From CAZUPF01 sp964622035 (lineage in GTDB: Bacteria; Patescibacteriota; WWE3; JAUXAW01; JAYEID01): a stretch of DNA of 22,085 nt. A program made the translations under genes and the position numbers. Shown here piece after piece: positions 14,415-21,376 of this stretch; the first letter of the stretch is position 1; each line of letters begins with the position of its first letter. The DNA lies in contig CAZUPF010000009.1 of assembly GCA_964622035.1 (NCBI GenBank), positions 1 to 22,085 on the forward strand, written 5' to 3'. Below the pieces are notes generated by a model that saw only the letters and a program-made list of their open reading frames with translations, was not told the DNA's origin and ran no database searches.

Positions 14415-15041
14415 GTGAAGAAATTGACCGGTGGAGGGAAGGCAGGCAGAGGATGGAGGATATTTGGGAAAACGGTTCTCTCCATCCTTGTAGTGTTGCT
14501 CCTCCTAGCGGGCTGTTTTGGTTTGGGATTCCCGGCGGAAGCCGCCGGTCCCCAGACGCGTGGCGCGCGGTTGGCGTTCTTCCGAGAAGGCGAGCTGTAC
14601 GACCTCCCGGGGTATGGGGAGGAGTACCCGGTTTTCTCGGTGGAAACCACTACCGCTACCCCAGAGCGTGTGGTCCGCTACCTGGAAGTTGCTGGTAGTG
14701 AGCCCCGGGCCCTGCAGGTGGCGGATAACGTTGAGGTTCGTCTCTGCTGGGAGGAGCAAGTCTGCACCCGCTTCCTTTTTTGGAAGAGCTGCTCTTGGGA
14801 GCAGCGCCAGCAGACCTTGATCTTTCCCCGCGTTCCCCACTCCTCGCCAGAGGATCGGGAGTTTGGCCCCCGCCAGGCTGACTCACGACCACCTTCGGAT
14901 GGGGAGCATGTTGTCCAGGAGAGGGAGACCCTGTGGGGGATCGCTCTTCGGTACAACATAAATGTATGGGATCTGGCCCTAATCAATGGGCTAGAGCATC
15001 CCTACACGATCTATCCGGGGGGCGTCATTAAGCTCTATTGA
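14415..15041 (+). CDS. LysM-domain exported protein, possible lipoprotein
   Basis: A 208-residue protein starting at GTG 14415, with SD GGAAGGAG and 7 nt spacing. The N-terminus is long and basic, then a hydrophobic helix (~20-36) ends in a lipobox LAGC (C34). An alternative signal peptidase I site AEAA (~44) follows, so lipid attachment is not certain. The middle (~48-150) is unassigned, with three cysteines (C111, C117, C126) that could form a disulfide. A C-terminal LysM domain (~165-208; HVVQERETLWGIALRYNINV, then IYPGGVIKLY) binds glycan chains of peptidoglycan. The gene stands alone, with its own promoter and terminator. No catalytic domain is seen, so it is probably a wall-binding or wall-sensing protein. 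Confidence 0.85.
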   Translation: MKKLTGGGKAGRGWRIFGKTVLSILVVLLLLAGCFGLGFPAEAAGPQTRGARLAFFREGELYDLPGYGEEYPVFSVETTTATPERVVRYLEVAGSEPRALQVADNVEVRLCWEEQVCTRFLFWKSCSWEQRQQTLIFPRVPHSSPEDREFGPRQADSRPPSDGEHVVQERETLWGIALRYNINVWDLALINGLEHPYTIYPGGVIKLY

Positions 15042-15056
15042 TAGTGCCGTTCCCCC

Positions 15057-15102
15057 AAGGGGGTATTCTCGATTCATCGAGAGTGCCCCCTTCGTTCTTT
15101 TT
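15057..15102 (+). terminator. Long-stem intrinsic terminator after the LysM gene
   Basis: AAGGGGG (15057-15063) pairs with CCCCCTT (15086-15092). Inner pairing of TTCTCGAT with ATCGAGAG makes a ~16-bp stem, followed by a T-rich tail (TTTTT at 15098-15102). Confidence 0.88.
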
Positions 15103-15135
15103 GGGGGTGACCTAGCCCCTAAGGATATAGTGAAT

Positions 15136-15152
15136 TAGACCTCGGAGGTCTA
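15136..15152. repeat. Perfect palindrome between convergent genes
   Basis: TAGACCTC-G-GAGGTCTA, an 8-bp dyad with a single central base, in the 3' region between the LysM terminator and the 3'-phosphoesterase gene. It lacks a T-run on either strand. It could be a protein-binding site or an RNA 3' hairpin. The rest of 15103-15187 shows nothing that I recognise. Confidence 0.5.
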
Positions 15153-15187
15153 GAGAGGTTGTCGGGCGGTGGTTCTGGGAGGATTGG

Positions 15188-15652
15188 CTATTTCTTGAAA
15201 AGGAGCCAGTTGCTTGCTTTGAACTTGGTGGGGTGGATGAGAATATAAGTTCCTATTAGTATATTTCCCTGAAGAGTAAATTCGTAGCGATCTTCCTCGC
15301 GATTTAGGAGCTCAAAAGTTCCCGTATCCCAGATCTCGACTGTCCCTGCCCCATACTCCCCCTCGGGAATTTCGCCCGCAAAATCCAGGTAGGCCACGGG
15401 ATGATCTTCGGTGGTGACGGCCAGTCTCTTAATACCTTTCTCGGTAGGTACTCCTTTGGGTACGGCCCAGGATTTTAGAACGATTTCTCCGCCGGAAACA
15501 GTTTCGGGTAATTCTAAGCGAAAGTCGTAGTGGAGGGTGGAGGCGGCGTGTTTTTGAACCACAAAACGGTTTTGGCCTTCTTTAGTAACTCCTCCCTCCG
15601 GCTCTGGAGTTTGGGTAAACTTTCTTTTGGCGCAGTACTCCTTTAAGCTCAC
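15188..15652 (-). CDS. Standalone LigD-type 3'-phosphoesterase domain protein
   Basis: A 154-residue protein matching the 3'-phosphoesterase (PE) module of DNA ligase D, a metal-dependent enzyme that trims 3' ends with phosphate or a ribonucleotide during end joining. Motif residues in order are KHAASTLHYDFRLE (H35, H41, D43, R45), LKSWAVPKG, EDHPVAYLDFAGEIPEGEYG (H84, Y88) and the closing WLLFKK. These correspond to the family's metal and phosphate ligands. The ligase and polymerase modules of LigD are absent; standalone PE proteins are known in bacteria and archaea. It starts at GTG 15652 with a TAAAAT -10 (15664-15659) exactly placed for a leaderless start. It lies downstream of hsp20 across a terminator. 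No Ku gene is in the window. Confidence 0.9.
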   Translation of the reverse strand: MSLKEYCAKRKFTQTPEPEGGVTKEGQNRFVVQKHAASTLHYDFRLELPETVSGGEIVLKSWAVPKGVPTEKGIKRLAVTTEDHPVAYLDFAGEIPEGEYGAGTVEIWDTGTFELLNREEDRYEFTLQGNILIGTYILIHPTKFKASNWLLFKK

Positions 15653-15668
15653 GGATTTATTTTAACAG

Positions 15669-15702
15669 AAAACCCCCTCGCCTCTGGCGGGGGGTTTTCT
15701 TT
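15669..15702. terminator. Terminator hairpin downstream of hsp20
   Basis: GAAAACCCCC and GGGGGTTTTC arms with an inner CGCC/GGCG stem and a single bulged T give a very stable hairpin. Plus-strand readout ends in TTTTCTTTC; on the minus strand, which serves hsp20, the stem itself ends in TTTTC followed by TGTTA. It is probably usable in both directions. Confidence 0.75.
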
Positions 15703-15730
15703 CATAGCTAGACTAGCCAAACAAGATCGC

Positions 15731-16135
15731 TTATTTGGTCTTGATGGTGATCTTCTTTGGTTTTTCCTCTTCGGCTTTGGGAATCGTGATTCGGACTAGG
15801 CCGTCTTCCATTTCCGCTTCCGCTTTGTCCCACTGACCGCGGTAAGGCAGTGATGAGGAATAGTAAAAGGCGCGTTTAGCCTGTTTACAGTAATACCTTT
15901 TGCCCTTTTCCTCCTCTTCCGTTTCCTCAACCTCGCCTTTAATGCGGACAACACCACCCTCAACGGTGATGTCTAGTTTGTCTTTGGGAATGCCGGGAAC
16001 TTGGGCCTCGACAACAATCTTATCCTCAGTTTCGTAAACATTAAGCCCGCCCTCGACCTCCCTCTCTGGCCAGTCCCAATCTTCAAAGAGGCTTGGCCAG
16101 GGTCGGAGAAGTGGTTGCCATTTAACAATTGCCAT
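15731..16135 (-). CDS. Hsp20/alpha-crystallin small heat shock protein
   Basis: A 134-residue ATP-independent holdase. The N-terminal arm is short and Trp/Pro-rich (KWQPLLRPWPSLFEDWDWP). The alpha-crystallin domain covers ~28-125, with GGLNVYETEDKIVVEAQVPG, the L9-like DGLVRITIPKAE segment, and a short C-terminal extension of Lys/Glu (PKKITIKTK). A canonical IxI/V motif is only weakly present (ITI). The start ATG at 16135 has a strong SD (GAAAGGGGGTGA at 16156-16145, 9 nt spacing). It is transcribed from the promoter at 16199-16171, divergent from the PEGA-SH3 gene, and followed by a strong terminator. Stress induction is expected from the family. Confidence 0.95.
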   Translation of the reverse strand: MAIVKWQPLLRPWPSLFEDWDWPEREVEGGLNVYETEDKIVVEAQVPGIPKDKLDITVEGGVVRIKGEVEETEEEEKGKRYYCKQAKRAFYYSSSLPYRGQWDKAEAEMEDGLVRITIPKAEEEKPKKITIKTK

Positions 16136-16170
16136 TTTACTAAATCACCCCCTTTCAGGCAGCTTCTGTC

Positions 16171-16199
16171 AGTCTACTAGGCGGAGTGCTAGTTGTCAA
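16171..16199 (-). promoter_or_regulatory. Promoter for hsp20 (minus strand)
   Basis: Minus-strand TTGACA (16199-16194), 17-bp spacer, TAGACT (16176-16171); the predicted start is near 16164. The spacer includes CTAGCACTC, 8 of 9 bases of a CIRCE half-site. The second half-site matches poorly (5 of 9), so HrcA control is uncertain. Confidence 0.65.
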
Positions 16200-16221
16200 T
16201 AATCTCTGTTTGTGCTACTTT
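16193..16221 (+). promoter_or_regulatory. Promoter for the PEGA-SH3 gene
   Basis: TTGTCA (16193-16198), 17-bp spacer, TACTTT (16216-16221) with an extended TGC. The predicted start is at 16228, 1 nt before ATG 16229 (leaderless). The -35 uses the same bases as the hsp20 -35 on the other strand. Confidence 0.72.
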
Positions 16222-16228
16222 AGCTCTA

Positions 16229-17335
16229 ATGACGGGGCGAATTAGAAAACTACTAATCTCCTTGGCCCTGCCGTTTCTTCTGGTCGTTGGTTATCTGGGG
16301 TGGCGGTTTGTGTCCAGTAGCGAAGCGGCTAAAGCGGCGCTGTCCCTTAATTTGCAGGGGGATCCGCAGGAGGTGCTGTTGGGGGGCGAGGTGGTCGGTA
16401 CAACACCATTCTTTTCGCGCACTCTGGCTGCTGGTAATTGGGAGATTCGGGTGGCCAGCTGGTCGGCGCGCCTGGCGCTCACGCCGGGGACGCTGACCGC
16501 CGTTAACCTCGACTTGGGCCCCAATGCGTTTCTTTCCAAAGAGGAGGTGCTTTGGTTAGAGGAGAGCGAGGAGACGCGGGTGGCGATAACTACTAGCCCC
16601 GAGGGCGCTGAGGTGCGTCTTGATGGTCAGAGTTATGGTATCTCCCCTCTGTCCCTGCCCATCTCTTCGGGAACGTATGAGCTAGCGGTGTCTCGTGAGG
16701 GTTATGAGGGGGTAAACCTTAAGATTCAGGTGCAGCCGGGATACAAGCTTAACGCGTGGTTTAAACTGCGTGGCCGTCCGGTCCCTGAGGAGATCGTGCC
16801 GCTGGCCCCCGAGGGCTGGGGATGGGTGGGGGAGTCCGATGTCCTCACTTTGGTAGATCTCTCTTCCGCAGATCCCCAGCTTACGGGCAACACTGCTTTG
16901 TGGGCTGCGGGGGCGTCTCTTTGGTTCTCTCAGCATCCGGATATTGATGGAGTGGATTACTTTCTAGACCCTGCGGGTAGGTTTCTAGATGGCGAGGGCC
17001 AGGTGGTTCAGGTTGAGCCCGCCTCGCGCAAGCTGCGCTTTGGTTATTTGGGAACAATTGGAGCGGGCGGCGTTTCCGAGGAGGCCAAGGTCGCACTTTC
17101 CGACTTTCTCGGTGCGGGTGGTCAGGGGGTGGCCGGGTCAACAGTGGAGATCCTTCCTACAGGAACTGGTTTTCTCCGAGTTCGCTCCGGGTCCGGAACA
17201 GCCCACCCCGAAATTACCAGAGTTCATCCCGGAGAAAAATATCCTCTTCTGGAGGAAGTTTCTGGCTGGTATAGGATCCGTTTGGTGGATCAGACAGAGG
17301 GGTGGATTTCGGGAAGATACGCCAAGAAGTTGTAA
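16229..17335 (+). CDS. Membrane-anchored PEGA and SH3-domain protein
   Basis: A 368-residue protein with an N-terminal anchor helix (~8-26). A first PEGA-like repeat (~38-95, GDPQEVLLGGEVVGTTPF) is followed by a clear PEGA domain (~120-172, TTSPEGAEVRLDGQSYGISP and GTYELAVSREGYEG). A middle region is unassigned. A C-terminal bacterial SH3 domain covers ~305-368 (FLRVRSGSGT, then GWYRIRLVDQTEGWISGRYA). PEGA and SH3 domains are typical of surface proteins that contact the wall. I chose ATG 16229 over an upstream TTG at 16193 because the TTG is part of the -35 and the promoter gives a leaderless start. Its last 122 bp overlap the helicase gene antisense. Confidence 0.85.
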   Translation: MTGRIRKLLISLALPFLLVVGYLGWRFVSSSEAAKAALSLNLQGDPQEVLLGGEVVGTTPFFSRTLAAGNWEIRVASWSARLALTPGTLTAVNLDLGPNAFLSKEEVLWLEESEETRVAITTSPEGAEVRLDGQSYGISPLSLPISSGTYELAVSREGYEGVNLKIQVQPGYKLNAWFKLRGRPVPEEIVPLAPEGWGWVGESDVLTLVDLSSADPQLTGNTALWAAGASLWFSQHPDIDGVDYFLDPAGRFLDGEGQVVQVEPASRKLRFGYLGTIGAGGVSEEAKVALSDFLGAGGQGVAGSTVEILPTGTGFLRVRSGSGTAHPEITRVHPGEKYPLLEEVSGWYRIRLVDQTEGWISGRYAKKL

Positions 17336-19166
17336 CCTCCAGTAGGTCCTCAGGCATCTCCGCTAAGAATCGGGAGGGTTCCCGCCAAGAGCGGTCTCCA
17401 AAGAGAAGTCTCTTTTGAGCATAGGTTAGGTGGAGCTCTTTTTGAGCTCGGGTCATTCCTACGTAACACAGCCGTCGCTCCTCCTCTAGTCCGTGGGTAT
17501 CCATCATCGAGTGTGCGTGGGGGAACAGCCCCTCTTCCATCCCGGTAATAAAGACCACTGGGAACTCTAGACCCTTAGCGGCGTGGAGAGTTATGAGGGT
17601 AACTGCGGGTCCGTTAGCTGCCCCTCGCCCCCCGCCAACCACTCCTTGGGGGGTGTAGCCGTTTTGGACAAGAGCCACGCTCTGTAGAAAATCCTTCAGG
17701 GTGGTAAACTCGGCGGCGACAGAGCGCAGCTCCTTAACGTTCTCCACGCGGTCTATATTTTCCTCGGAGCGGTCGCCGAGCCACTGGAGGTACCCGGTTT
17801 TTTTCAAAATCTCATCCATCATTGCTAGTGGGGGTAGGGTGCTCCTTTGGGCAGTGAGCTTTTCGAGGGAAAACTCGAATACCGCGGCCGCATCCTCCAC
17901 TTGCCAACCGCGGTCGCGAAGGCTGGCTTGTGCTTTTTTGCCGACTCTCCTGGGAGGAACATTAATTATTCTTTCCAGGCTTAGGCGGTCGTGGGGATTG
18001 GCGATAATTCGCAGATAGGAGAGGATATCTTTGACCTCCCGCCGCTCGTAAAATTTTACCCCACCGACGAGCTGGTAAGGAATTCCCTCCCGGATAAGCG
18101 CCTCTTCGAGGACACGGGATTGGGCGTTGGTGCGGTAGAGTACGGCGTAGGAGCTGAGGGCTGTGCCCCCCTTCACCCTTTCCACAATGTACGCCGCCTC
18201 GTCCTTCTCGTTAGCGGCTTGGTAAACTTTGATTTTCTTTCCAGGAGAGTTTTTTGTCCAGAGGTTGAGAGCGATATGGGTGCGGTTGTGCTCAATGACT
18301 TTTTTGGCGGCGGCGATGATCTTTTGAGTTGAGCGGTAGTTTTGCTCGAGATGGAAGACCTTGGTCCCTGGCCAGTCCTCTTGGAAGTTGAGGATGTTGC
18401 GAAAGTCGGCCCCCCGCCAGCCATAGATTGCTTGGGACACATCCCCTACAACGCAAAGGTTTTTGTATTTACTCGCAAGGGTCTTGACGAGGGTGTACTG
18501 GGCGCGGTTGGTATCTTGATACTCGTCAACCAGAATGTAGCGGAAGCGGTCCTGCCACTTCTTCAGGATTTCGGGTCGCCGCTCAAACAGCTTAACCGTT
18601 TTAAAGATTAGATCACCAAAGTCCAGCGCATCGTTTTCGGTGAGGGTCTTTTGGTATTTGGGGTAAATCTTGGCCACCCGCTCTTGGAAATATCCGTGGG
18701 CGAAGTTTTGGAAGCTGGTGGCATCAACAAGCTCATGCTTGGCCCCCCCGATTGTTCCCAACACTGCTCCGGGACGAGCATCTTTCTCGGGGATGCGGAG
18801 CTCAGCGAGGAGTTTTTTGATTATTTTCTTGGAATCGCCATCATCGTAGATGGTGAAATTGGAGGGGACACCAATCTCCTTCCCATCGTACCTCAAAATT
18901 CGGGCGCAGATGGCGTGGAAGGTGCCGATCCAGGGGGTAGTTGATAGCTTCTCGACTCGTTCTTTCATCTCACTTGCGGCTTTGTTTGTGAAGGTTACTC
19001 CTAGGATGCAGTCGGGTGTGATCCCTTTCTCCTCGATGAGGTAGGAAATTTTGTGGACGAGGCAGCGGGTTTTGCCCGATCCCGGCCCGGCGATAATAAG
19101 AATTGGCCCCTCGGTACAGCAAACGGCCTCTTGTTGGGCGCTATTAAGTTCTTTGGGTAGTTTCAT
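17214..19166 (-). CDS. UvrD/PcrA-type superfamily 1 DNA helicase
   Basis: A 650-residue 3'-5' helicase, somewhat shorter than UvrD/PcrA (~720). Motifs in order are the Q motif LNSAQQEAV, Walker A AGPGSGKTR (26-34), motif Ia TFTNKAASEM, DEYQDTN (Walker B/motif II), VGDVSQAIYGWRGAD (motif III), EQNYRST (motif IV), LITLHAAKGLEFPVVF (motif V) and VGMTRAQKEL (motif VI). The fold of domain 1B and 2B is complete. The last ~40 residues (from EVTTSWRIF) lie opposite the SH3 end of the convergent gene and are probably dispensable. The start ATG 19166 has a possible TGA-TAAACT extended -10 (19184-19176) for a leaderless mRNA. It acts in repair and replication restart; uvrD or pcrA cannot be told apart here. 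Confidence 0.95.
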   Translation of the reverse strand: MKLPKELNSAQQEAVCCTEGPILIIAGPGSGKTRCLVHKISYLIEEKGITPDCILGVTFTNKAASEMKERVEKLSTTPWIGTFHAICARILRYDGKEIGVPSNFTIYDDGDSKKIIKKLLAELRIPEKDARPGAVLGTIGGAKHELVDATSFQNFAHGYFQERVAKIYPKYQKTLTENDALDFGDLIFKTVKLFERRPEILKKWQDRFRYILVDEYQDTNRAQYTLVKTLASKYKNLCVVGDVSQAIYGWRGADFRNILNFQEDWPGTKVFHLEQNYRSTQKIIAAAKKVIEHNRTHIALNLWTKNSPGKKIKVYQAANEKDEAAYIVERVKGGTALSSYAVLYRTNAQSRVLEEALIREGIPYQLVGGVKFYERREVKDILSYLRIIANPHDRLSLERIINVPPRRVGKKAQASLRDRGWQVEDAAAVFEFSLEKLTAQRSTLPPLAMMDEILKKTGYLQWLGDRSEENIDRVENVKELRSVAAEFTTLKDFLQSVALVQNGYTPQGVVGGGRGAANGPAVTLITLHAAKGLEFPVVFITGMEEGLFPHAHSMMDTHGLEEERRLCYVGMTRAQKELHLTYAQKRLLFGDRSWREPSRFLAEMPEDLLEVTTSWRIFPKSTPLSDPPNGSYTSQKLPPEEDIFLRDELW

Positions 19167-19212
19167 GGCGGGGACAGTTTATCATGTGTGTGTTTGGTGG
19201 CTAGACTCTCTG

Positions 19213-19221
19213 TGCTATTAT
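19213..19221 (+). promoter_or_regulatory. Extended -10 promoter for the GAPDH gene
   Basis: TGC-TATTAT (19213-19221) with a weak -35 (TTGGTG at 19194-19199). The predicted start is near 19228, 4 nt before ATG 19232, so the leader is nearly absent. Confidence 0.7.
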
Positions 19222-19231
19222 TCTTCTTGAG

Positions 19232-20326
19232 ATGTTGAAGTTAGCGATCAACGGTTTTGGTCGGATTGGGCGTGCCGCTTTTCGTGCTGCACAGCGGGAC
19301 CCAGCTGTCTTGGGGGAACGCCTGCGACCGTCCTTGCGGTTAGATACCTCTGGGGTGGAGGTTGTGGCGGTCAACGATCTGGCGGCCGGGGAAACGCTGG
19401 TCAATCTGCTTAAATACGATTCTGTTTATGGCCTGGCCTCGGCTAATATCTCTGCGGACGAATCTCAACTAGTTGCTAGTGCTGGCCGGGTAAAGCTTTT
19501 TCGAGAAGCAGAGCCCGCCAATCTGCCTTGGGGTAAGTTGGGTGTTGATGTAGTGCTGGAGTGCTCTGGCGCTTTTGCCGATTTTGAGAAGGCGCAAGCG
19601 CATCTTGCGGCGGGGGCGAAGCGGGTAATTATTTCCGCCAATGCCAAGGGTGACGGGCCCACCGTTGTTCTCGGGACGGAATCGGTTGAACAGTCGGGCC
19701 CGTCTCGCCTTCGGCTCGCCGAGGCGGGCGGCTTGATGGCCGAGCAGTCTGTTTTTTCGATGGCCTCGTGTACTACTAATTGCATCGCTCCGGTAATGCA
19801 GATCCTCAAAGACGCGTTTGGCGTTGAAAAGTCTTTAATGACGACCGTTCATGCCTACACCTCGACCCAGAATCTTGTTGATGGGCCGAGCAAGGATCCG
19901 CGTCGGGCCCGGGCGGCAGCGCTGAACATGCTTCCGACGACCACCGGGGCGGCTAAGGCGGCCTGCCGGGTCGTGCCTGCCCTGGCCGAGAGATTTGACG
20001 GCATCGCGGTGCGGGTGCCCGTTGCCTGCGGCTCTCTTTCAGATATCACTGTGCTTTTGGAAAAAGAGGCTAGTGCGGAGGACGTTAATCAAGCGTTTGC
20101 GGACGCGGCTGTGGCAGAGACGTATCGGGGAATCATTGAGTATTCCGAAGCGCCGCTGGTTTCCACAGACATCATTGGCAACCCCCATTCGGCGGTGGTT
20201 GATGCCCCGTTTACACGAGTAGTCGGTGGAAATCTAGTGAAGGTTCTCGCTTGGTACGATAACGAGTGGGCTTACGGGTGTCGTTTGGTGGAATTAGCGC
20301 AAATAATTGGAAAGGGGGTGGCGTAA
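19232..20326 (+). CDS. gap: Glyceraldehyde-3-phosphate dehydrogenase (type I)
   Basis: A 364-residue glycolytic enzyme oxidising glyceraldehyde-3-phosphate to 1,3-bisphosphoglycerate with NAD(P). The Rossmann start INGFGRIGR and VAVNDL fit cofactor binding; the aspartate suggests NAD. The catalytic cysteine is C180 in MASCTTNC, with the HAYTSTQNLVDGP and LPTTTGAAKA substrate segments, VRVPVACGSLSD, and the closing WYDNEWAYGCR. It is ~30 residues longer than usual: there is an insertion of about 15 residues after RAAQRDP (AVLGERLRPSLRLDTSG) and a longer linker before SMASCTTNC. Catalytic residues are kept, so activity is expected. It is transcribed with the SDR gene 4 nt downstream. Confidence 0.97.
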   Translation: MLKLAINGFGRIGRAAFRAAQRDPAVLGERLRPSLRLDTSGVEVVAVNDLAAGETLVNLLKYDSVYGLASANISADESQLVASAGRVKLFREAEPANLPWGKLGVDVVLECSGAFADFEKAQAHLAAGAKRVIISANAKGDGPTVVLGTESVEQSGPSRLRLAEAGGLMAEQSVFSMASCTTNCIAPVMQILKDAFGVEKSLMTTVHAYTSTQNLVDGPSKDPRRARAAALNMLPTTTGAAKAACRVVPALAERFDGIAVRVPVACGSLSDITVLLEKEASAEDVNQAFADAAVAETYRGIIEYSEAPLVSTDIIGNPHSAVVDAPFTRVVGGNLVKVLAWYDNEWAYGCRLVELAQIIGKGVA

Positions 20327-20330
20327 TTTC

Positions 20331-21095
20331 ATGTTTGATCTTTCAGGAAAAGCAGCGATCGTTACTGGTGCCCGTCGGGGTATCGGTAAGGGGATTGCCT
20401 TAGCACTAGCGGAGCACGGGGCGGATGTTTTGATTTCTGATATTGATCTGGCTGATTGCGAAGCAACTTGTGCTGAGATTGCCGCAGCGACCGGGCGCAA
20501 ATGCGTCCCTTTCGAATGCGATGTAACCCAGAAGGCGGAAGTCGAGGCGATGGTGGTTAAGGCGGTGGAGGAGTTTGGCAAACTGGATATTCTCGTCAAC
20601 AACGCTGGGATTTACCAGCCCAAGCCTTTTCTCGACTTGACTGAGGAGGAGTGGTCACAGACGATTGATATTAACCTCAAGGGACAATTCTTGTGTGCGC
20701 AGGCAGCGGCGCGGGAGATGGCGAAAAATAAGTGGGGGCGGATTATTAATATTGCCTCCATTGCTTCCGGTCAGGCGGGGGTGGGGGTTCTTGCTTCGGC
20801 TCACTACTGTGCTTCCAAGGGCGGGATTACGGGGATGACCGAGGCTTTGGCTCTCGAGCTGGGGCCGCTGGGGATTCGGGCTAACGCTATCGGTCCGGGG
20901 GCGATTGATACGCCGATGGCTGCCTCTCTGCATGAAAATGAGCAGGTGATGCAAGCGACCTTGGCGCAAATTCCGGCCGGGCGTATTGGCCAACCGCAAG
21001 ATATCGGGGCGGCGGCAGTTTACTTAGCTTCCGATGAGGCGGACTACACCAACGGCGTGGTGCTTTTCGTCGATGGTGGTTGGTTGGCGGGTTGA
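20331..21095 (+). CDS. Short-chain dehydrogenase/reductase (FabG-like)
   Basis: A 254-residue classical SDR. It has the TGARRGIG cofactor motif (~13-20), a D near the second strand (SDIDLAD) suggesting NAD(H), NNAG (~90), and the catalytic Ser-Tyr-Lys in IASIAS and YCASK, with the PGAIDTPM segment. The substrate is unknown; the FabG, glucose dehydrogenase and acetoacetyl-CoA reductase families look alike at this level. I chose ATG 20331 over a TTG at 20307, which would overlap the gap gene; an SD AAAGGGGGTGG lies 10 nt upstream of the ATG, within the end of gap. It is co-transcribed with gap. The next promoter overlaps its stop codon. Confidence 0.9.
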   Translation: MFDLSGKAAIVTGARRGIGKGIALALAEHGADVLISDIDLADCEATCAEIAAATGRKCVPFECDVTQKAEVEAMVVKAVEEFGKLDILVNNAGIYQPKPFLDLTEEEWSQTIDINLKGQFLCAQAAAREMAKNKWGRIINIASIASGQAGVGVLASAHYCASKGGITGMTEALALELGPLGIRANAIGPGAIDTPMAASLHENEQVMQATLAQIPAGRIGQPQDIGAAAVYLASDEADYTNGVVLFVDGGWLAG

Positions 21096-21120
21096 CGGTT
21101 TGAACGTGTTTTGATAACAT
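21092..21120 (+). promoter_or_regulatory. Promoter for the aspS T-box transcript
   Basis: TTGACG (21092-21097), 17-bp spacer, TAACAT (21115-21120) preceded by TGA (extended -10). It overlaps the SDR stop codon. The predicted start is near 21127, just upstream of the T-box stem I. Confidence 0.78.
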
Positions 21121-21126
21121 GTACCC

Positions 21127-21357
21127 GTATGTAGTAAAGGCGATGATCCCGCCGACACGGGGGAGCCGAGGGAAGAAACCCTGAACTTGTTGAAGGGGAA
21201 TAGAACCCTCCGGGAGCGCCCGTTATAGTGCGAGGCTGTGCGAGCAGCTAGTGAGTTCTGGCCGGCGATGGCTGGATAAAGCAAGGTGGTACCGCGTGAA
21301 AACGCCCTTGTAAGTTCATCAGGTATTGACTTGGTGAGTTTGCTGGGGCGTTTTGCT
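21127..21357 (+). ncRNA. T-box riboswitch with ultrashort stem I and a GAC (Asp) specifier, upstream of aspS
   Basis: The T-box sequence lies at 21283-21296 (13 of 14 match to the consensus). The antiterminator is complete: 21281-21286 pairs with 21306-21311, and GCG 21294-21296 with CGC 21303-21305, leaving the TGGTACC bulge (21287-21293) that holds the uncharged tRNA acceptor end. The competing terminator pairs 21299-21307 with 21346-21354, with a further internal stem. Stem I is very short: 21139-21141 pairs with 21165-21167, a GAT bulge and tandem G-A pairs form a K-turn, and an upper stem 21147-21151/21158-21162 carries a 6-nt loop with GAC (21154-21156). Uncharged tRNA-Asp would favour readthrough into aspS. 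The variable base T at 21290 would pair with an A or G discriminator. Stem III could be 21260-21280; stem II is not resolved. Confidence 0.93.
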
Positions 21358-21376
21358 GTCCCGCGTATAGAAAACT

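Noticed and set aside
15103..15187. tRNA or other structured RNA gene between the LysM terminator and the 3'-phosphoesterase gene
   Set aside because: No cloverleaf or TTCGA-type T-arm could be drawn; only the 17-nt palindrome stands out.
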